IMG/VR virus record: IMGVR_UViG_3300032242_001587
Location: 1-47,033 of that record
Length of the DNA stretch: 47,033 nucleotides
Source of the DNA: a virus
Strand: one strand, 5' to 3'
This document shows, piece by piece, positions 43,905-47,033 of the stretch. The notes below the pieces were generated by a model, which searched no databases, was not told where the DNA came from, and saw nothing but the letters and a program-made list of their open reading frames with translations. Position 1 is the stretch's first letter, and each line of letters starts with the position of its first letter. The position numbers were made by a program, and so were the translations under genes.

Positions 43905-44735
43905 TTAATCCACTAAAATTGAGTAATCGTTATAACTTAAACGATAAAGATTATTACTATCTTTATAAATTGCAACACCATTAAACGTTGCAGTAGGTAT
44001 CTTATAGATAGCATATATCAAATTGATAACACTACCACTAACAGTATTTTTAATAAATGTTGGGTTTTCAAATACAACTAGATTTGAATTTGAAGTAAAT
44101 TTCTTTACTGGTGTAAGGTCTAAATGTGCATTAGTAGTTTGTGCATAACTCAATGTATCAAAGTTATATGTATATGGTACAATACAACCAGTATTTGCAC
44201 CATAGCCTACTACGTTTTGCATATCTTGGAAACACATTAACATACTACTTGTATATGCACGTGAAACACCATTATGACCCATGTCAAACATTCCAAATAC
44301 AGGACCTGATTGTACAGCCTGAATTAAAAGACATTTATTGCTAATCAAAATATCCATACCAATTGGATAATAAACATCATAGTTAAGATTTGGTGTAATA
44401 TTCAAACCAGTTTTTTGATATGTATTAATTAATGTATCAGTTCCTGAGTTATAACTTTGTGCTAAGTCCCATGTAGTTAATTGAGTAGCACTAAAACCAA
44501 ATCTAAAATAATGAGTATAACCTGATACAACATTATGTGCTTTACTATATGTATATGTTGTAGCATTAACACGACTATAGATACCATTTGGATATGTACC
44601 ATATACTAAACTGTTTGCTCTTGCATTTGAAGTTAAGTCTGCAGGAGCAGCCACTGCACCAGTAATGATATTATTCAAATCTTGTTGAAAGTTTGCTAAT
44701 GATTGATTACCTGTTGTTCTATATCTTACTAACAT
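43905..44735 (-). CDS. virion structural protein, 276 aa (inferred)
   Basis: Start placed at ATG 44735, with AAGGA upstream. An in-frame start at 44843 would add a Lys/His-rich 36 aa that is only the shadow of the Thr/Gln/Glu repeat of the gene upstream. Begins MLVRYRTTGNQSLANFQQDL and resembles its neighbour in opening with MLV. Beta-rich, low charge, ending SYNDYSILVD. No family recognised; structural role inferred from position and composition. Confidence 0.7.
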   Translation of the reverse strand: MLVRYRTTGNQSLANFQQDLNNIITGAVAAPADLTSNARANSLVYGTYPNGIYSRVNATTYTYSKAHNVVSGYTHYFRFGFSATQLTTWDLAQSYNSGTDTLINTYQKTGLNITPNLNYDVYYPIGMDILISNKCLLIQAVQSGPVFGMFDMGHNGVSRAYTSSMLMCFQDMQNVVGYGANTGCIVPYTYNFDTLSYAQTTNAHLDLTPVKKFTSNSNLVVFENPTFIKNTVSGSVINLIYAIYKIPTATFNGVAIYKDSNNLYRLSYNDYSILVD

Positions 44736-44736
44736 T

Positions 44737-45120
44737 TTATTGTCCTTCCCCAGGTGTTTCTTGGGTTGTTTCTTCTTGTGTGGTTGAAGTTTCTTCTTTT
44801 GTGGTTTCTTCTTGTGTGGTTTCTTCTTGTGTGGTTTCTTCAACTACATCAGGAACTAAATCAGTAAGTAACACAAATTCTTCAGAACTATTTACATTGG
44901 TTTCGCTATTGCAAAATAATACAATTCTATGATTTTGAAATGGAAATTGAACTACCGAAGTAGCTACTGTATTATCACCGTGACTTGAAATAAATGCTTC
45001 TGTAACGTGTGCTGACATTTCTGGTGATTCTGGACCTACACCTTCTGGTAAAACTCCAATATACTCATATGCATGTCCTACATCAGAGTGAAAAATAGTC
45101 TTTAAAAAATCTTTATTCAT
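44737..45120 (-). CDS. protein with acidic Thr/Gln/Glu repeat tail, 127 aa
   Basis: ATG at 45120, AGGAAA upstream. About 90 residues of globular N-terminus (MNKDFLKTIFHSDVGHAYEY, later QFPFQNHRIVLFCNSE) are followed by a low-complexity tail of EETTQ-type units (three EETTQ or EETTK copies, a STTQEETTQE stretch) ending TPGEGQ. The tail is probably disordered. One base separates it from the next gene. Function unknown. Confidence 0.7.
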   Translation of the reverse strand: MNKDFLKTIFHSDVGHAYEYIGVLPEGVGPESPEMSAHVTEAFISSHGDNTVATSVVQFPFQNHRIVLFCNSETNVNSSEEFVLLTDLVPDVVEETTQEETTQEETTKEETSTTQEETTQETPGEGQ

Positions 45121-45136
45121 AATATTTCCTATATTG

Positions 45137-45144
45137 TATTTATC
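45137..45144 (-). promoter_or_regulatory. possible T4-type late promoter
   Basis: Minus-strand GATAAATA, one base from TATAAATA, ends 17 bases before the ATG at 45120, in the gap after the 190-aa gene. Confidence 0.3.
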
Positions 45145-45147
45145 TTT

Positions 45148-45720
45148 TTAAGTATAACTAATTTTTACAGACAAGTCATTTCCAACCGCTGAACCTGTTA
45201 ATATATCAACTGTTAGATAATCTGAGGGATTAACTGATATAGCAGTTGTGTATATTGTTGTCATTAATGGATTTTGTGCAGTAATTGTAAAAATGTTATT
45301 AGTAATCTGAGATCCGTTCTTTTTGATAATAAACTTAAAATCTCCACTAGGAGCACTACCCAAATTAGCATTTACTGTTGTTATCGTAATAGTCCTAGTA
45401 GGATAATATCTTGCAGTACCTGTTACAGGGGCAGTAATAGTTCCAGCCATAGCCATAGTAATAACTTGTGTTAAATTAGTAACGTTTAAACTACCACTTG
45501 CACCGACAGTTAAATTACCTGATATCGCCAAATTACCAAAAGTTGCAGTACTATTACTAGGTGTGGTAGAAAAGAATTCTACCCACTGTGGACTAATTGC
45601 ATTATAAGATATGTTTTTATATAGTGTATTGGTTTTTGAATTATACCACTCGTCCCCTATACCTGCGCTTAGGGGTTGAGTGTCACTTACCATGTGCGAA
45701 ATTGACGTTTTTGAAGACAT
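45148..45720 (-). CDS. tail-fibre-like structural protein, 190 aa
   Basis: ATG at 45720. Residues about 20-36 (AGIGDEWYNSKTNTLYK) match the G-D-x-W-[YF]-[ND] segment found in many phage fibre and neck proteins. Next come GNLAISGNLTVGASGS strands typical of fibre shafts, then a C-terminal beta domain (STAPVTG-like region, FKFIIKKNGSQITNN). A small fibre or fibre-associated protein is likely. No chaperone-type motif. Confidence 0.75.
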   Translation of the reverse strand: MSSKTSISHMVSDTQPLSAGIGDEWYNSKTNTLYKNISYNAISPQWVEFFSTTPSNSTATFGNLAISGNLTVGASGSLNVTNLTQVITMAMAGTITAPVTGTARYYPTRTITITTVNANLGSAPSGDFKFIIKKNGSQITNNIFTITAQNPLMTTIYTTAISVNPSDYLTVDILTGSAVGNDLSVKISYT

Positions 45721-45746
45721 CTATATAAATCCGTTAATATATAAAA

Positions 45747-47033
45747 TTAAGCCTGAGCCTCTGTCCAAGATAAACGAGCCTGTAAGTTACCTGAACTACC
45801 TGCTAAGTTTGTCGCAACAATTGTAATAACGTCCGGACCGTCTGGATAAATACCTGTATTAGCAACTAATGTACCACCACTCAATATACTTGTACCCAAG
45901 TCACGAACTAGTATCAAATCTTGCTGAGTAGTAGAACCTGCAGTCGCGCCTGAATTGTTTAAGAAGAATCCAAAAACTGTTTCACCACCTGCTACTGTTG
46001 TACCTGACGTATGGAAAATATACTGACATAAACTAGAACCACCAACACTAGCCCAGTTTGGTGTTGCACTATTTGTAATTCCGTTCAATACGCAAGTCAT
46101 CAAGAATGAGCCGTTACTGAAAACGTCAAGTTGTCGTAAAACTAACTGCATACGATTTACAAGTTCACGAATACCCAATGTTGCACCAACAACACCGTTA
46201 CTAACACTAGGTGCAATACGAATACTCATAACTGCGTTTGTTGTATTGCCTGCAACTGGCAATGCAGTAACCATACCCTTAGTAAACACATATGATTTAT
46301 CGTCATCAAAACGTCCATCCATAATTACTGAAGTACCCCAGTGACTGATTGTACTTGAATATAATGGACTATGTTGTTCAACTGCGGTAGGGTTAGTACC
46401 AGCCGGTTGTGTTGTACTTGCATTTGTTAGTGTAAATGTACCTGATGACTGAGCAGTTACGCCCATTGGAGCAAAGTATAAACTTACACTTGTACCGTTT
46501 GCTGTTGCAGCAATACTCATTGTAATACTTGTACCGGCTACGAAACCAGTTACATATGCACCAGCCTGAATACCTGTACCAAATATATATTGACCTATTT
46601 GAATACCACCTGTATTAGTTGTTAATAATACATTACTATCTAATGTTGTACTAGATACTGTAATTGTACCGCCTGATTGACCACGACTACAGCCAGTGAA
46701 CTGTGTTGTAGTAATACCAGTGTAGTTAATATATTCATAATTAGTACCACCTTTAATTACAATACTACCTGTAGGATTAAAACCTGTCGTACTAGATACT
46801 GTAACTGTTGTATCACTTTGTGCGATTGGCAATGTTAATATTGTTACTGCAGGGAATGTATTTGTTTCATAACGTGCAGGTAAGTTACCAGAACGCATCC
46901 ATGCTTCAAAGTTTGTATTATTGTTTGGTAGTTTATGACAGTATACAATATCACCTGTTGCACCACGGAATCCCCAACGAATGAAACCAGCACCATACCA
47001 AGAATAATCTAAGTAGAACATCTGCATCTTAGA
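45747..47033 (-). CDS. large virion structural protein, C-terminal part (cut by window edge)
   Basis: The frame is open to the window's right edge, so the visible part is the C-terminal 427 or so codons; the ATG at 47027 is probably internal. FYLDYSWYGAGFIRWGFRGA and FEAWMRSGNLPARYE resemble a conserved region of large structural proteins of T4-like marine phages (from memory). SHWGTSVIMDGRFDDDKSYV continues that core. Between them is an insert of about 150 residues with two adhesin-like modules (TTVTVSSTTGFNPTGSIVI and GIQIGQYIFGTGIQAG). Function beyond virion part is not assigned. Confidence 0.75.
   Translation of the reverse strand, partial: SKMQMFYLDYSWYGAGFIRWGFRGATGDIVYCHKLPNNNTNFEAWMRSGNLPARYETNTFPAVTILTLPIAQSDTTVTVSSTTGFNPTGSIVIKGGTNYEYINYTGITTTQFTGCSRGQSGGTITVSSTTLDSNVLLTTNTGGIQIGQYIFGTGIQAGAYVTGFVAGTSITMSIAATANGTSVSLYFAPMGVTAQSSGTFTLTNASTTQPAGTNPTAVEQHSPLYSSTISHWGTSVIMDGRFDDDKSYVFTKGMVTALPVAGNTTNAVMSIRIAPSVSNGVVGATLGIRELVNRMQLVLRQLDVFSNGSFLMTCVLNGITNSATPNWASVGGSSLCQYIFHTSGTTVAGGETVFGFFLNNSGATAGSTTQQDLILVRDLGTSILSGGTLVANTGIYPDGPDVITIVATNLAGSSGNLQARLSWTEAQA

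Noticed and set aside
44736-44843. N-terminal extension MKKPHKKK... of the 276-aa structural protein
   Set aside because: It is a different-frame reading of the EETTQ repeat in the gene upstream. The ATG at 44735 has its own AAGGA site.

Overview
The window looks like a piece of a large, AT-rich, tailed bacteriophage genome of the T4-like (myovirus) type, probably marine. Evidence is the tightly overlapping genes, class Ia ribonucleotide reductase genes with a glutaredoxin, a SleB-type cell-wall hydrolase, a PAAR spike-tip protein, a block of tail/fibre-like structural proteins and a tRNA array with an HNH endonuclease. The host cannot be named from the sequence.

Layout. 1-2189 (minus strand): the 5' part of an HNH endonuclease gene, nine tRNA genes that all encode their CCA, two stretches rich in inverted repeats without ORFs (786-926 and 1406-1659), two small ORFs, a rho-independent terminator and a good sigma70-like promoter. 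2248-7347 (plus strand): five overlapping genes encoding a tandem-duplicated glycosyltransferase-like protein, three SGNH-hydrolase-like proteins (one with two domains) and a radical SAM protein. Converging on it, 7331-10517 (minus) encodes two more radical SAM proteins and an FkbM methyltransferase. Together these form an eight-gene putative glycan or peptide modification island. 10548-14263 (minus): small proteins, the SleB hydrolase, a 744-aa structural protein and PAAR. 14263-19263 (minus): an Sm-like small protein, glutaredoxin, nrdB, nrdA and small unknowns.

19301-42451 (minus) is one uninterrupted ORF of 7,716 codons, 49% of the window. It encodes a giant LamG-repeat protein with 32 recognisable LamG (concanavalin-like) cores. 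What look like pieces of one cadherin-like beta-sandwich domain lie at its extreme N-terminus, just after the first LamG, and near the C-terminus. This suggests the whole array grew by insertion inside a single small domain. One module is itself inserted inside another, and several runs consist only of truncated module starts. 42482-47033 (minus) holds five further fibre/structural-type genes, the last cut by the window edge.

How they may work together: the right half would make host-contact parts of the virion, with the giant protein a probable adhesin or fibre. The nrd genes would supply deoxynucleotides. The modification island would make or decorate a glycan or peptide on virion or host surface. 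The tRNAs suit the AT-rich codon use. The least ordinary items are the giant nested LamG protein, the three-radical-SAM/SGNH island, a class II tRNA with an apparent UAU anticodon, and the two structured non-coding stretches.
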